Source: Prosthecobacter fusiformis
Lineage (GTDB): Bacteria > Verrucomicrobiota > Verrucomicrobiia > Verrucomicrobiales > Verrucomicrobiaceae
Length of the DNA: 64,000 nucleotides
Assembly (NCBI RefSeq): GCF_004364345.1
Contig: NZ_SOCA01000002.1
Location: 633,711 to 697,710 of the forward strand
Direction: 5' to 3'
The first letter of the stretch is position 1. Every line of letters begins with the position of its first letter. This document shows positions 56,188 through 64,000 of this stretch, piece by piece. Position numbers and translations under genes: made by a program. The notes below the pieces were generated by a model. It worked only from the letters and a program-made list of their open reading frames with translations, did no database searches and had not been told where the DNA came from.

Positions 56188-59100
56188 CTAGTTCTTCCGG
56201 CGGCGGTGAAGAGTGAGGGAGAGAAGCGCGAGAAGGAGAAGGAGGGCGCGGGATGGCTCAGGAACGACGACGAGGACGCCGTGGCTGAGGAAGAGACTGG
56301 TGTCCCAACCAAGGCCGGAGGAGAGCTGGAAAAGTTTGAGGTCCTGGTTGGTCTCAAGGCCGGTCTGGTAACGGGGGCCGACGTTGAAGCTGTTATTGGT
56401 TAGGCCAAGGAGGGTGCTCCAGTCGAGGAAGTTGAAGACGTCGCCAAAGTTACCGGTGTAATTGTCAGCCGCGATGATGGTGATGCCGCCATTAGCATTG
56501 AGGGTGAGGCCGTCGGTGACGCTGATGAGATCATGGCCGGTGGCTGCACCGGTCATGAAGGTGCTGTGGGCGGTGGGGATGTTATTCACCCAGGTGGCGA
56601 GGTCGCTGCCACTGAGGGAGGAGGCGGCATTGCGGGTGGTGGCACCAGCCTGGAGGGTGGCGCGGTCCAGGCGGGTGGTATTGCCGGAGAGTACGAGGTT
56701 GCCTGCAATGTTGAGGGTGCCGGTGAGATCTCCGACGGTGTTTGCGCTGGCGGCGGTGGCGTTCAGGCTGGAGGCTCCGGGACGGAGGGTGCCGTTAGAA
56801 TTGACGCTGCCGATGTTGCTGCCCACGGTGAGGGTGCCGCCCGTTACTTTGAGGGTACCTGTTCCGGAGATGACTGCATCACTGGTGTAGGAGGATGCGG
56901 TGCGCGGGGTGAAGTCAAGGGTCGTATCGGTAGCGAGATTGAACCAGGCGGCGTCGTCCATGGTGCCGGTGCCATGGAGGGCGAGGGTGCCTTCGGTGAG
57001 GCGGACGGTGCCTGTATTGACGTTGGTGCCATGCAGGGCGAGGGTGCCAGTGCCTTCCTTGGTGAAGGAGCCGGTGCCGGTGAATAAGGCATCCGTTTGG
57101 AAGGTGGCGGTGCGTCCGGTATCGACAGTGTATGCGCGGAGGGCGGGATTGGTGGCGGAGCCGCTGCCATTGAGGCTGATGGTGACGTTTTGGTTAGTCT
57201 GATTGGCCCCGGCGATGTTTTGGAGGGTGCCTCCCTGCCAGTTCCAAGTGGCCGTGCCATTGCCTTTGCTGAGGTCCATGAAACGGATGGTGGAGGTGCC
57301 GGACTGGGTGATGGTGCCTTGAGTGTTGACGTTATTGTTGGTCCCTGAGGAGTAGTTGGGGTCGGCCATGCGGATGGTGGTAGCCTCAATGAGACCTGTA
57401 CCGACGGTGAGGGTTCCGCGTCCATAGCCGTTGGTGCCAGTGGAATTGACAACACTGACGCGTCCGAGGAGGAGGAGATTGAGTTTCATGTCCACGGTTG
57501 AAGCACCGGTGAGGTTGAGTGTTGAAACGTTGTTTGTGCCGGTATTGGTCGTGCTGTCATTGTCGCCAATGAAGAGGTTGGCAGCAGTGCTGCCGCCCTG
57601 CTGGCCACGAAGGGTGAAGGACCCGCCGTTGCCGATAGTGACGTTACCCGATGCGCGGGCACCGCCGATGACAAAAGTGTCAGTATTGATGGTGGTAATG
57701 CCGGTGCCGAGGTTTATTGAGGAAGGACTACCGGTGTTGTTGACCGAAATCGGACTGTGGCCGACGATAATTTTGCCTGCGGTGATGTCGTTCAGTGCAT
57801 TTGAAAGAGTCAGGATGCCGGCAGAGGTGCGAGTAGCGTCAGGGACGAGACCATAGTAGCTCCCAAGTTCAATGCTGCTGACATTGATATTAACTGAACT
57901 TGCGTTACTAAAATTGACCGTGCCGGTGGTGTTGGAGGTGCTTTTGCCAGAGCTGGTGTCGCGATAGCCAATGAGGATGAAGTCATCCCCTTCGCCGTTG
58001 CCAATGTTGACGGCTCCGCCGCTGACAGTGAGTGTGGCGGTGACGCCGGTGGTGTCGCCAAGGTTGCCATAAGCTCCGGCAACAACAAGCTGCTGTACAT
58101 TAAGACCACTGGTAATGGTGGAAGAAATGGTGCCGCCGACGCCTCTGCTGGCAAGGTAAAGGCCTTCCATGGTATCCGGGGCGATGGTCTGGAAGTTCAT
58201 GGCACCCTGGGTGATGAGTGTGGTGCCCGTGTAAGTGGGGGCGGAACTAAGAGTGAGGGTGCCAGTGCCGACTTTCGTGAGGCCGCCAGGGCCGTTTCCG
58301 CCAACGGGGCCAGCTAGAGTGACGTTGTTGCTTCCCACATCGAAAGTACTGCCCGCCGAGGTAATGCTGCCGCCAACACTGGTGACTGAGGCTGCGGCTG
58401 GGGTAAGATAGACGGAAGAGCCAAGAAGCTGGACGGTGCGGCTGGAGGCAGTGATGTCGGTGGTGTTCCCCGCAGCCCAACGCAGTGTGCCGCCGGAAAG
58501 ACGGAGGCTACCGCTGCCGAGCGTGCCTGTGGTCTGGCCGAACTCAAGCACGCCTTCATTGATGGTGGTGGTGCCGGTGTATGTATTGCTGCCGCCCAGC
58601 ACGAGGGTACCACCGCCGGATTTGGTGAGGCTGGTGGCTCCACCGTTGTCAGCAATGGCGGAATTTACCGTGAGGGTGGCGGAGGCTGGGGATGCGAGAG
58701 AGGAGGTGACGAAGACCACAAGTTCATCCGCTGTGCCTGCACTGGTGCCAGCCAGGATCTGGCTGAAGCCACCGAGGGTGGCGTCGTTTTCAGTGGCTCC
58801 GGCGGTAAACAGGAGTGCGCCACTGGTGAGTGTGAGGGTGCCTGTGCCGGTGAATGCTAGCGGAGAGGTACCCGCGTTATTGACAATGCGGAGGGCATTG
58901 AATGTTTTTTCCGTGAGATTTAAGGCGCTGGCGTTGAGGCTGAGATTGGTGGTGGCCCCTGCGGTACCGTAGTCGGTGGCGTATTCGGTTTCAGACAGAG
59001 GGCGGAGACCGAGGGTGGTGGCATAGGTGAGAAAAGAGCTGCCGACGCCGGTGACGCTGTTTTCTCCGATACCATAGGGGAGGATTTTGAGCGTGGTGAC

Positions 59101-61878
59101 GCTGGATGTCTGGAGGGCGGAAGTGCTGGCACCGATGAGGGCGTCATTGATAGCCGCAGGAGTGGTAAAGGTAAGGCGAGAGGCCAGGGCAACTGAATTG
59201 GCAACGGCGGTGCCAGCGAGGTTGTTGCCTCGCACAAGGAGAGTAGAGCCATTGCTGCGTGAGAACGATGCGCTGCTGGCCCCAAAGATGAGGGAAGTCG
59301 TGGCTGCGGTGCTGCTTGTGACTTCCATCGTGTTAGACAGGGTGATGGTATTGGCACCACCTGCGAGACTGAGTGTGCCAGCGGTCTCAGCACGTGAACC
59401 ATTGACTATGCTGGAGACACTGAGTCCGTCCCGAGTCGTGCCTTCGAGAAGGACGGCGGTGGCATCTCCGAGTTTGTTTTCAGATGTGCTATTGCTTTGA
59501 ATAGAGGTAAAGGAACCGCCGCGAAGGCGAAGCTGACTGATTTCAGAGAATGCTGTGCCAGATTCAAGGGCGATGATGGATCCTCCTTCAATATCGAGAT
59601 TTCCCGAGAATGAGTGGGCATTGGTGGAGAGGGTAAGCGTCCGGTTGCCGCGCTTGGTGATGGTTCCAGTTCCGGTAAAATTGCCGCGGAATTCGGTGTC
59701 CAGTGTCTGGTTGAGAATGAGATGCCCATTGTTTCCCAGACTGACCTCACCTGGACCCGTGGTCTGATTGCTGTCTATACTCTCGTTGCCTCCAGACAAG
59801 TTGCCGATCCCCTCTTTGCTACCGTTCAGATTCAGGCGGGCTCCGCTGCTGGTCATATTGTCGCCGGTGGCGAGGACGGTATTGCGAAAATCATTGATGG
59901 CATTGCCGCCAGAGACCTGAACATTGCCCTGGATGAGGAGGCTTCCGGAATAAGTATTGGAACCGGAAAGCTCAGTGAGACCGCTTCCCACAACAGTGAT
60001 GTTTTGGGTAGCTGTAAGAGGCGTATTACTACCGCCTATGTTCGCTGAGATGTCTAGTTTGGCTGTGGAGTGATTGGTGATGATAAGATCATTGGTGGCA
60101 TTGGTAGCACTGTTTTGAGTGAGGATCTGCCCGCCTTCGATGGTGGTATCCGCCGTGACGTTTTTGCTGAGGAGAATGGCGGATGAAGTGAGGGTGAGTG
60201 CTTGGGCGTTGTTATCGATGGTGAAGGTGCCGCCTGCAGGATCGTCGAGGATAAGGGAGGCGATGGAGGGGGTAACAAGGGTGCCGGTGGGGGTGCCATT
60301 GAGGATGATATTTTCACCGGTAGCCCAGAGGCTTTTGTCGTTTTGGGTGGTTCCGGCGAGGGCGACGATCTCATTGCCATTGCGGGTGGCCCACCGGGTA
60401 CCGTTAATGGTGGCCCAGCCGCCGAGGAAACCAGCGCTGTTGTTGGTCACACCGCCTCCGACGATGAGATGAGTTTTGGAGGTGTCATTGCTGCGGATGT
60501 CCAGAGCACCACCGGTGCGGGTGATGCCATTGGTGAGAGTAAAAGTGAGGTCCTGACCACCGTTGCTGACGAGAGAGAGGATATTGCTGCCACTGGAGAT
60601 GGCAAGGGAATGAGTAGTCTCGGAGGTGGCATTGGTGCTGTGGCTGCGCAGTTCCAGATGGCCGCCGCGCAATCCGGTAGCGGCGGAATTTGAAAGTTTG
60701 TTGTCGCCATTCTTGAGGCTGTAATCGAGGATGAGTTTACCGCGATCAATATTGGTGGCCCCCGTGTAGGTATTGGCACCCTGCATCATGAGCGTGCCGA
60801 TAGATAGCTTGGTCAAGGTACCGGTGCTGTCTCCATTGATGATGCCAATGGTAACAAGAAGGTCGATTTCGGATTCACTGTCATTGATGACGAAGTTTCT
60901 ACTGCCATTCAAAGACATGGTGGCGGCAAAGGCGTCACCCGTGGATGTGATCATTGCACCATCACTTGATGTTTGGACATAGACGTTTGTCGTGCGGTAA
61001 TTGATGGCTGCTGCCGTATTATCCAGAGTGAGGGTGCCGAATCCGTTGGAACCAGCAGCCGCACCGGAGTTCCCGAAAACGGTTTGGCCGCTCGCGGTGT
61101 TGGAATTTTTGAGGATGACTTCACCTGCAAGGATGCGGAAATTATTCGTGAAACTGTTTGCTCCAGAGAGGGTGAGGGTGCCAAGGCCGTCTTTAGTGAT
61201 GCCTCCGACGCCTGAAATGACTCCCTTCACTTCAGGATTGAGTCCTTCTGCGACGTTCAAGGTGAGGATGTAGGCAGAGGTATTGTGAGTGGTGGCAATA
61301 TTTCCAAAGGTAACAGGACCCGTGGTGGTAATATTGAGAGTACGGGTGTTGGAACTGGTGATGTTACCTGTGAAGGCAAATCCGCCGGTGCCGCTGAGCG
61401 TCATCGTCCGAGTGGTGGCAGTGCCGAAAGTGAGATTTCCAGCGACGGTAAATAGGCTGTTGCTCTGGTTGTCCCAAGTCTGGGTGGTATTGATGGAGAG
61501 GCTGGAATTCAGCGTGTGAGCGGCTGCACCAGAATCAATGGTGAGCCCTGATGTCCCTAGCGTGAGAGTGTAGTCATTGAGTGTGCCCAGGGTAATGGCG
61601 GTGCTGGAATTGCCATTGAAACGGAGTCCCGCCAGGGAAGTGTTGGCACCCAGCGTGGCGATTTGGTGCGTGAGCGGGGTATTGGCGTTGAAGAAGGCAA
61701 TGTCGCTGGACCCCGGTATGGCGGTCGCGGCCGTGGTGCGGCCTATGGTGGTCCACCAGTTGCCCAGGGTCTGGAAGGAGTTGTTTACATCACCACCCCA
61801 GTAAAGATTCGCCGCAGGTGAATGCGTGGTAACGGCTGAAAGGAAAAGCAGGGGAATGAGATAGGCGCGCAATGTCAT
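56188..61878 (-). CDS. Autotransporter-associated beta-strand-repeat protein with PEP-CTERM signal
   Basis: 1896 residues. After a signal peptide (~1-22) the protein is a Gly/Thr/Ser/Asn-rich right-handed beta-solenoid-type repeat region. PATR-type units recur, e.g. ITKDGLGTLTLSGANSFTNN (~225), LTKSGGGTLVLGGSNTYTGT (~1080), LTKVGTGTLTLSS (~1195) and FTKEGTGTLALHG (~1605). There is no outer-membrane barrel; the C terminus is VVPEPSRALLLLLALLSLTL then HRRRKN, a PEP-CTERM sorting tail. The protein is probably surface-anchored and sorted by an exosortase not found in this window. Function in adhesion or matrix is inference. Confidence 0.93.
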   Translation of the reverse strand: MTLRAYLIPLLFLSAVTTHSPAANLYWGGDVNNSFQTLGNWWTTIGRTTAATAIPGSSDIAFFNANTPLTHQIATLGANTSLAGLRFNGNSSTAITLGTLNDYTLTLGTSGLTIDSGAAAHTLNSSLSINTTQTWDNQSNSLFTVAGNLTFGTATTRTMTLSGTGGFAFTGNITSSNTRTLNITTTGPVTFGNIATTHNTSAYILTLNVAEGLNPEVKGVISGVGGITKDGLGTLTLSGANSFTNNFRILAGEVILKNSNTASGQTVFGNSGAAAGSNGFGTLTLDNTAAAINYRTTNVYVQTSSDGAMITSTGDAFAATMSLNGSRNFVINDSESEIDLLVTIGIINGDSTGTLTKLSIGTLMMQGANTYTGATNIDRGKLILDYSLKNGDNKLSNSAATGLRGGHLELRSHSTNATSETTHSLAISSGSNILSLVSNGGQDLTFTLTNGITRTGGALDIRSNDTSKTHLIVGGGVTNNSAGFLGGWATINGTRWATRNGNEIVALAGTTQNDKSLWATGENIILNGTPTGTLVTPSIASLILDDPAGGTFTIDNNAQALTLTSSAILLSKNVTADTTIEGGQILTQNSATNATNDLIITNHSTAKLDISANIGGSNTPLTATQNITVVGSGLTELSGSNTYSGSLLIQGNVQVSGGNAINDFRNTVLATGDNMTSSGARLNLNGSKEGIGNLSGGNESIDSNQTTGPGEVSLGNNGHLILNQTLDTEFRGNFTGTGTITKRGNRTLTLSTNAHSFSGNLDIEGGSIIALESGTAFSEISQLRLRGGSFTSIQSNSTSENKLGDATAVLLEGTTRDGLSVSSIVNGSRAETAGTLSLAGGANTITLSNTMEVTSSTAATTSLIFGASSASFSRSNGSTLLVRGNNLAGTAVANSVALASRLTFTTPAAINDALIGASTSALQTSSVTTLKILPYGIGENSVTGVGSSFLTYATTLGLRPLSETEYATDYGTAGATTNLSLNASALNLTEKTFNALRIVNNAGTSPLAFTGTGTLTLTSGALLFTAGATENDATLGGFSQILAGTSAGTADELVVFVTSSLASPASATLTVNSAIADNGGATSLTKSGGGTLVLGGSNTYTGTTTINEGVLEFGQTTGTLGSGSLRLSGGTLRWAAGNTTDITASSRTVQLLGSSVYLTPAAASVTSVGGSITSAGSTFDVGSNNVTLAGPVGGNGPGGLTKVGTGTLTLSSAPTYTGTTLITQGAMNFQTIAPDTMEGLYLASRGVGGTISSTITSGLNVQQLVVAGAYGNLGDTTGVTATLTVSGGAVNIGNGEGDDFILIGYRDTSSGKSTSNTTGTVNFSNASSVNINVSSIELGSYYGLVPDATRTSAGILTLSNALNDITAGKIIVGHSPISVNNTGSPSSINLGTGITTINTDTFVIGGARASGNVTIGNGGSFTLRGQQGGSTAANLFIGDNDSTTNTGTNNVSTLNLTGASTVDMKLNLLLLGRVSVVNSTGTNGYGRGTLTVGTGLIEATTIRMADPNYSSGTNNNVNTQGTITQSGTSTIRFMDLSKGNGTATWNWQGGTLQNIAGANQTNQNVTISLNGSGSATNPALRAYTVDTGRTATFQTDALFTGTGSFTKEGTGTLALHGTNVNTGTVRLTEGTLALHGTGTMDDAAWFNLATDTTLDFTPRTASSYTSDAVISGTGTLKVTGGTLTVGSNIGSVNSNGTLRPGASSLNATAASANTVGDLTGTLNIAGNLVLSGNTTRLDRATLQAGATTRNAASSLSGSDLATWVNNIPTAHSTFMTGAATGHDLISVTDGLTLNANGGITIIAADNYTGNFGDVFNFLDWSTLLGLTNNSFNVGPRYQTGLETNQDLKLFQLSSGLGWDTSLFLSHGVLVVVPEPSRALLLLLALLSLTLHRRRKN

Positions 61879-62140
61879 GGGGGGAAGACAATGTAAATAC
61901 GGGAGTCGAGTCCGTAACGGTGGCCTTTTCTCTATTCAACCCTTGAGATGCAGGGAGAAGATTTTTTATCGGTATCCTTTATCCTCATGGAGGGTCGTAA
62001 CGGTGCAATTTGCAAACACCTAAGGTTAGGGCATGAGGTAATTAGAGACCAGCGGGAGGCGGTGTGGGTTTTTAAATTTTCGCGAGCGGGGCACAAAATT
62101 TCTTGTGTTTTCTGGTTTCAGGGTTGATAGTCTGGTCTTG
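61879..62140. promoter_or_regulatory. Intergenic region with two CGTAACGGTG boxes
   Basis: Upstream of the beta-strand-repeat gene (minus strand) the 10-mer CGTAACGGTG occurs at 61913-61922 and again at 61996-62005, 83 bases apart in the same orientation. They may be regulator binding sites for that gene. The sequence further right holds nothing else that I recognise. Confidence 0.35.
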
Positions 62141-62169
62141 TTGAATTCTTGTTCGTGAGAATTTAGTAT
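62141..62169 (+). promoter_or_regulatory. Candidate promoter of the MarR gene with internal operator
   Basis: TTGAAT (62141-62146) and TAGTAT (62164-62169) are 17 bases apart, each 4/6 to the sigma-70 consensus. The inverted repeat AATTCT-N8-AGAATT (62144-62163) overlaps both the -35 and the spacer, the position expected for autorepression by a MarR dimer. Confidence 0.4.
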
Positions 62170-62180
62170 TCAATAAGCAT

Positions 62181-62208
62181 GCTAATTTATGGATTCTATG
62201 GAATTAGC
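62181..62208 (+). promoter_or_regulatory. Inverted repeat upstream of marR-like gene
   Basis: GCTAATT (62181-62187) and AATTAGC (62202-62208) form a perfect 7-bp inverted repeat with a 14-base spacer, just downstream of the candidate promoter. It may be a second operator or a leader hairpin. Confidence 0.35.
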
Positions 62209-62289
62209 TTGCGCTTACCTTTGGAGTTGATTACCTTTCACGCAGATATTCAAAATCTTTCGCTCAGCCAGACTTTCAGCTCCCACTTT

Positions 62290-62739
62290 ATGTCCACCCC
62301 ACTTCAACCTGAAATCAAGGATCACGCTAAACTGGCTGATTTTATCCTCTTCAGTCAGCGTGAGTTTTTGCTTAACCTTTCGAAGGAGCTGAACCGTGAC
62401 AATATCTCTTTTGCGCAGTTTTTCCTGCTGAGCTATCTGGCCTCTTCTAAAGAGCTGACGATGACAGACATTGCCCGTAAAATGGGGCATTCGACAGCGG
62501 CGGCGACAGGATTGGTGGATCGGTTAGAGAAGCTGGGATACATGGAGCGGACACACGCGATTGATGACCGCCGCAAGGTGATGGTGCGTGTGACGTCAAA
62601 AGGACTGGACCTGGTGAGCCGCCTGCGGGATGAGCTTCAGCATCAGATCGCTGAGGCGATGACTGAGACCGATGCTACTGATGCGGCATCTTTTATGACT
62701 TCCTACCGGACGATGGATACGAGCATGGCCAGCCGTTAA
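62290..62739 (+). CDS. MarR-family transcriptional regulator
   Basis: 149 residues from the ATG at 62290 (an ATG at 62179 would extend it by 37 residues and place the start in the leader). The winged helix-turn-helix reads LTMTDIARKMGHSTAAATGLVDRLEKLGYMERTHA in two visible parts (~63-97), with DDRRKV for the wing. MarR proteins are dimeric repressors often released by small aromatic ligands. The target gene is unknown; autoregulation is suggested by the upstream inverted repeats. The next gene (62826) is read in the same direction. Confidence 0.9.
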   Translation: MSTPLQPEIKDHAKLADFILFSQREFLLNLSKELNRDNISFAQFFLLSYLASSKELTMTDIARKMGHSTAAATGLVDRLEKLGYMERTHAIDDRRKVMVRVTSKGLDLVSRLRDELQHQIAEAMTETDATDAASFMTSYRTMDTSMASR

Positions 62740-62825
62740 TTGAGCCAGCGAGTTGATTTTCAAATTTTGGCGCACGGAGCGAGTTTGCTTCGTGCGCCTT
62801 TTTCTTTCTGTGCCAGGATCCGCTC

Positions 62826-63491
62826 ATGGATGATTCTTTGTGGATGACTTTTCCTCTGCTGGAGGCGTTGCCTGATTTTCAGCATCGCTTTATACTGCGG
62901 CACCCGACAATACCTGTGGATGCTGAGCGTGCCCAGGTGGTGGAGAGGTTGTGGGAATGGCATCGGCAGCAGGCGGTGGAGATGGGATTTGATGGGCAGG
63001 CACTCTGTACCGCTGAGCAGGTGCACGGGGCCGAAGTGGCGGTGGTGAATGAACCACTGAAGGACGCTATACCCGGAGTGGACGGGCTGATCACCCGTAC
63101 TTCGGGGCTGGTTTTGGGAATCTATGTGGCGGATTGTGGAGCTGTCTTCCTGGCGGACCCGGTGACGGGTGCGTATGGAATCGTGCATTCAGGGAAGAAG
63201 GGATCTGAACTGGGGATCGCAGCTGTGGCGATCCAGAAAATGGTGGAACATTTTGGGTCTGATCCGGCGAATATCCGGGTGCAGGTGGGGCCATGTATAC
63301 GCCCTCCTGCTTATGAGGTGGATTTTGCCGCAGGTATTCGCCAAAGCTGCCTCGCTGCGGGGATTTTGCCCGAGCACTATGAAGACTGCGGTGTATGCAC
63401 ATCCTCAGACTTGCAGCGTTTCTATTCTTATCGGATGGAAAAAGGCCGCACGGGACGCTTGCTAGCGCTGATGGGGCGCCTGGCGGTATAA
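62826..63491 (+). CDS. YfiH/PgeF-type laccase-domain protein
   Basis: 221 residues. The family's Cu/Zn-type active-site residues are visible: EQVHGAEV (His ~62), VADCGAVFLAD (Cys ~100), GIVHSGKKGS (His ~120) and GPCI. In the third motif the usual HAGWRG is HSGKKG. Members hydrolyse purine nucleosides or were described as polyphenol oxidases; in cell wall synthesis an amino-acid-mistake-removing role was shown for E. coli YfiH. The gene lies 18 bases before ispE. Confidence 0.88.
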   Translation: MDDSLWMTFPLLEALPDFQHRFILRHPTIPVDAERAQVVERLWEWHRQQAVEMGFDGQALCTAEQVHGAEVAVVNEPLKDAIPGVDGLITRTSGLVLGIYVADCGAVFLADPVTGAYGIVHSGKKGSELGIAAVAIQKMVEHFGSDPANIRVQVGPCIRPPAYEVDFAAGIRQSCLAAGILPEHYEDCGVCTSSDLQRFYSYRMEKGRTGRLLALMGRLAV

Positions 63492-63509
63492 TTTCAACCA
63501 ACCTTTATT

Positions 63510-64000
63510 GTGGAGCTATCCTCACCTGCAAAGATCAACTTATGGCTGCGTGTCTTGGGACGCAGATCTGATGGATTTCATGAAGTCGAGACGCGACTTT
63601 GCAAAATCGGGATTGCCGATACGGTACAAATTGATCTTTTAGGAAGTGGAAATGATGTGGAGCTTACGTGCAATGTGCCAGGGATTCCGTTGGATGAAAG
63701 CAATCTGGTGATGAAGGCGCTGCGCGCTTTTGAGCAAAAGACACGGCAGACACGATCCTGGCGAATCCATTTGGAAAAGCGGATTCCATCCGGTGCTGGA
63801 CTGGGAGGCGGCAGCAGTAATGCGGCAGTGGTATTGCGTGCGGTGAATGAGCTATGTGGAAATCCGCTGAAATTGGTAGATTTACTAAAGATCGCCGGAG
63901 GCATTGGTGCGGATGTTCCCTGTTTTCTGCTTGATACACCTGCGGCGGATGGATCGGGTCGTGGGGAGCAGGTAACAGGGGTGGAATTTCCCTGGAAGCT
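63510..64000 (+). CDS. ispE: 4-diphosphocytidyl-2-C-methyl-D-erythritol kinase, N-terminal part (partial at window edge)
   Basis: The frame opens with GTG at 63510 and is still open at the window end (163 codons visible, of ~280 expected). The GHMP kinase motifs are clear: SSPAKINLWLRV at the start, the ATP-binding PSGAGLGGGSSNAA (~94-107) and IGADVPCFL (~130). The enzyme phosphorylates the CDP-methylerythritol intermediate in the non-mevalonate isoprenoid pathway. No ATG is near, so GTG is chosen. Confidence 0.92.
   Translation, partial: MELSSPAKINLWLRVLGRRSDGFHEVETRLCKIGIADTVQIDLLGSGNDVELTCNVPGIPLDESNLVMKALRAFEQKTRQTRSWRIHLEKRIPSGAGLGGGSSNAAVVLRAVNELCGNPLKLVDLLKIAGGIGADVPCFLLDTPAADGSGRGEQVTGVEFPWK

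Overview
The window looks like a chromosomal segment of a Gram-negative bacterium of the Planctomycetes-Verrucomicrobia-Chlamydiae group, most probably a Verrucomicrobium (Prosthecobacter-like). The reasons are several families typical of that group in one place: DUF1501/DUF1552 Tat-exported proteins next to cytochrome-type DUF1592 and PSCyt1/DUF1549/DUF1553 proteins, two DUF1080 proteins, DUF5069, and a very long autotransporter-associated beta-strand-repeat protein ending in a PEP-CTERM tail. The taxonomic call is inference. No rRNA, tRNA, CRISPR array, integrase or insertion sequence was recognised.

Layout. 1-2535: the end of an OLD-family nuclease gene and a coupled UvrD-like helicase, an anti-phage-type pair cut by the window edge. 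2536-3196: intergenic, with a repeat built of TGGGGA/TCCCCA blocks. 3197-8300: SRPBCC protein, then a DUF1552-DUF1592 operon and a secreted protein. 8328-28037 is mostly minus strand: L,D-transpeptidase, rRNA-methyltransferase-like protein, S9 peptidase, a GH67-like protein, dynamin-like GTPase, polysaccharide deacetylase, recR, then a GT2-NAGPA-DUF1501-DUF1553 operon and dapA-dapF-trpA. 28041-38361: DUF1080 protein, a long smc, amidase, four-CXXC protein, tRNA-dihydrouridine synthase, a membrane protein, and a SUMT/uroporphyrinogen-III synthase fusion. The SRP RNA gene lies at 38431-38528. 38687-40830: two paralogous membrane-anchored coiled-coil proteins and a small lipoprotein, closed by a clear terminator. 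40976-44203: two radical SAM proteins and a second DUF1080 protein. 44280-52311: DUF5069, a Sel1-repeat protein, dapB-folK-rppH, a membrane protein, a DUF1501 gene without partner, and a GNAT-like protein. 52347-54362: PcrA/UvrD-type helicase. 54363-55001: a second TGGGGA repeat and a palindromic element. 55002-61878: serine hydrolase and the 1896-residue repeat protein. 62290-64000: MarR regulator, YfiH/PgeF-like protein and the start of ispE.

How the genes work together. dapA, dapB and dapF give three steps of meso-diaminopimelate/lysine synthesis, and the L,D-transpeptidase, amidase and SxxK serine hydrolase act on peptidoglycan or similar substrates. Smc, the SRP RNA, recR, PcrA/UvrD, Dus, folK, rppH and ispE are housekeeping functions. 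The DUF1501/1552/1553/1592 sets are exported and heme-binding by motif, but their substrates are unknown.

The least ordinary material is the OLD/UvrD pair at the left edge, the related TGGGGA repeats at about 2.9 kb and 54.6 kb (with a possible third fragment at 44.7 kb), the coiled-coil gene pair, the GH67-like protein, and the regulatory sites upstream of marR and of the beta-strand-repeat gene.
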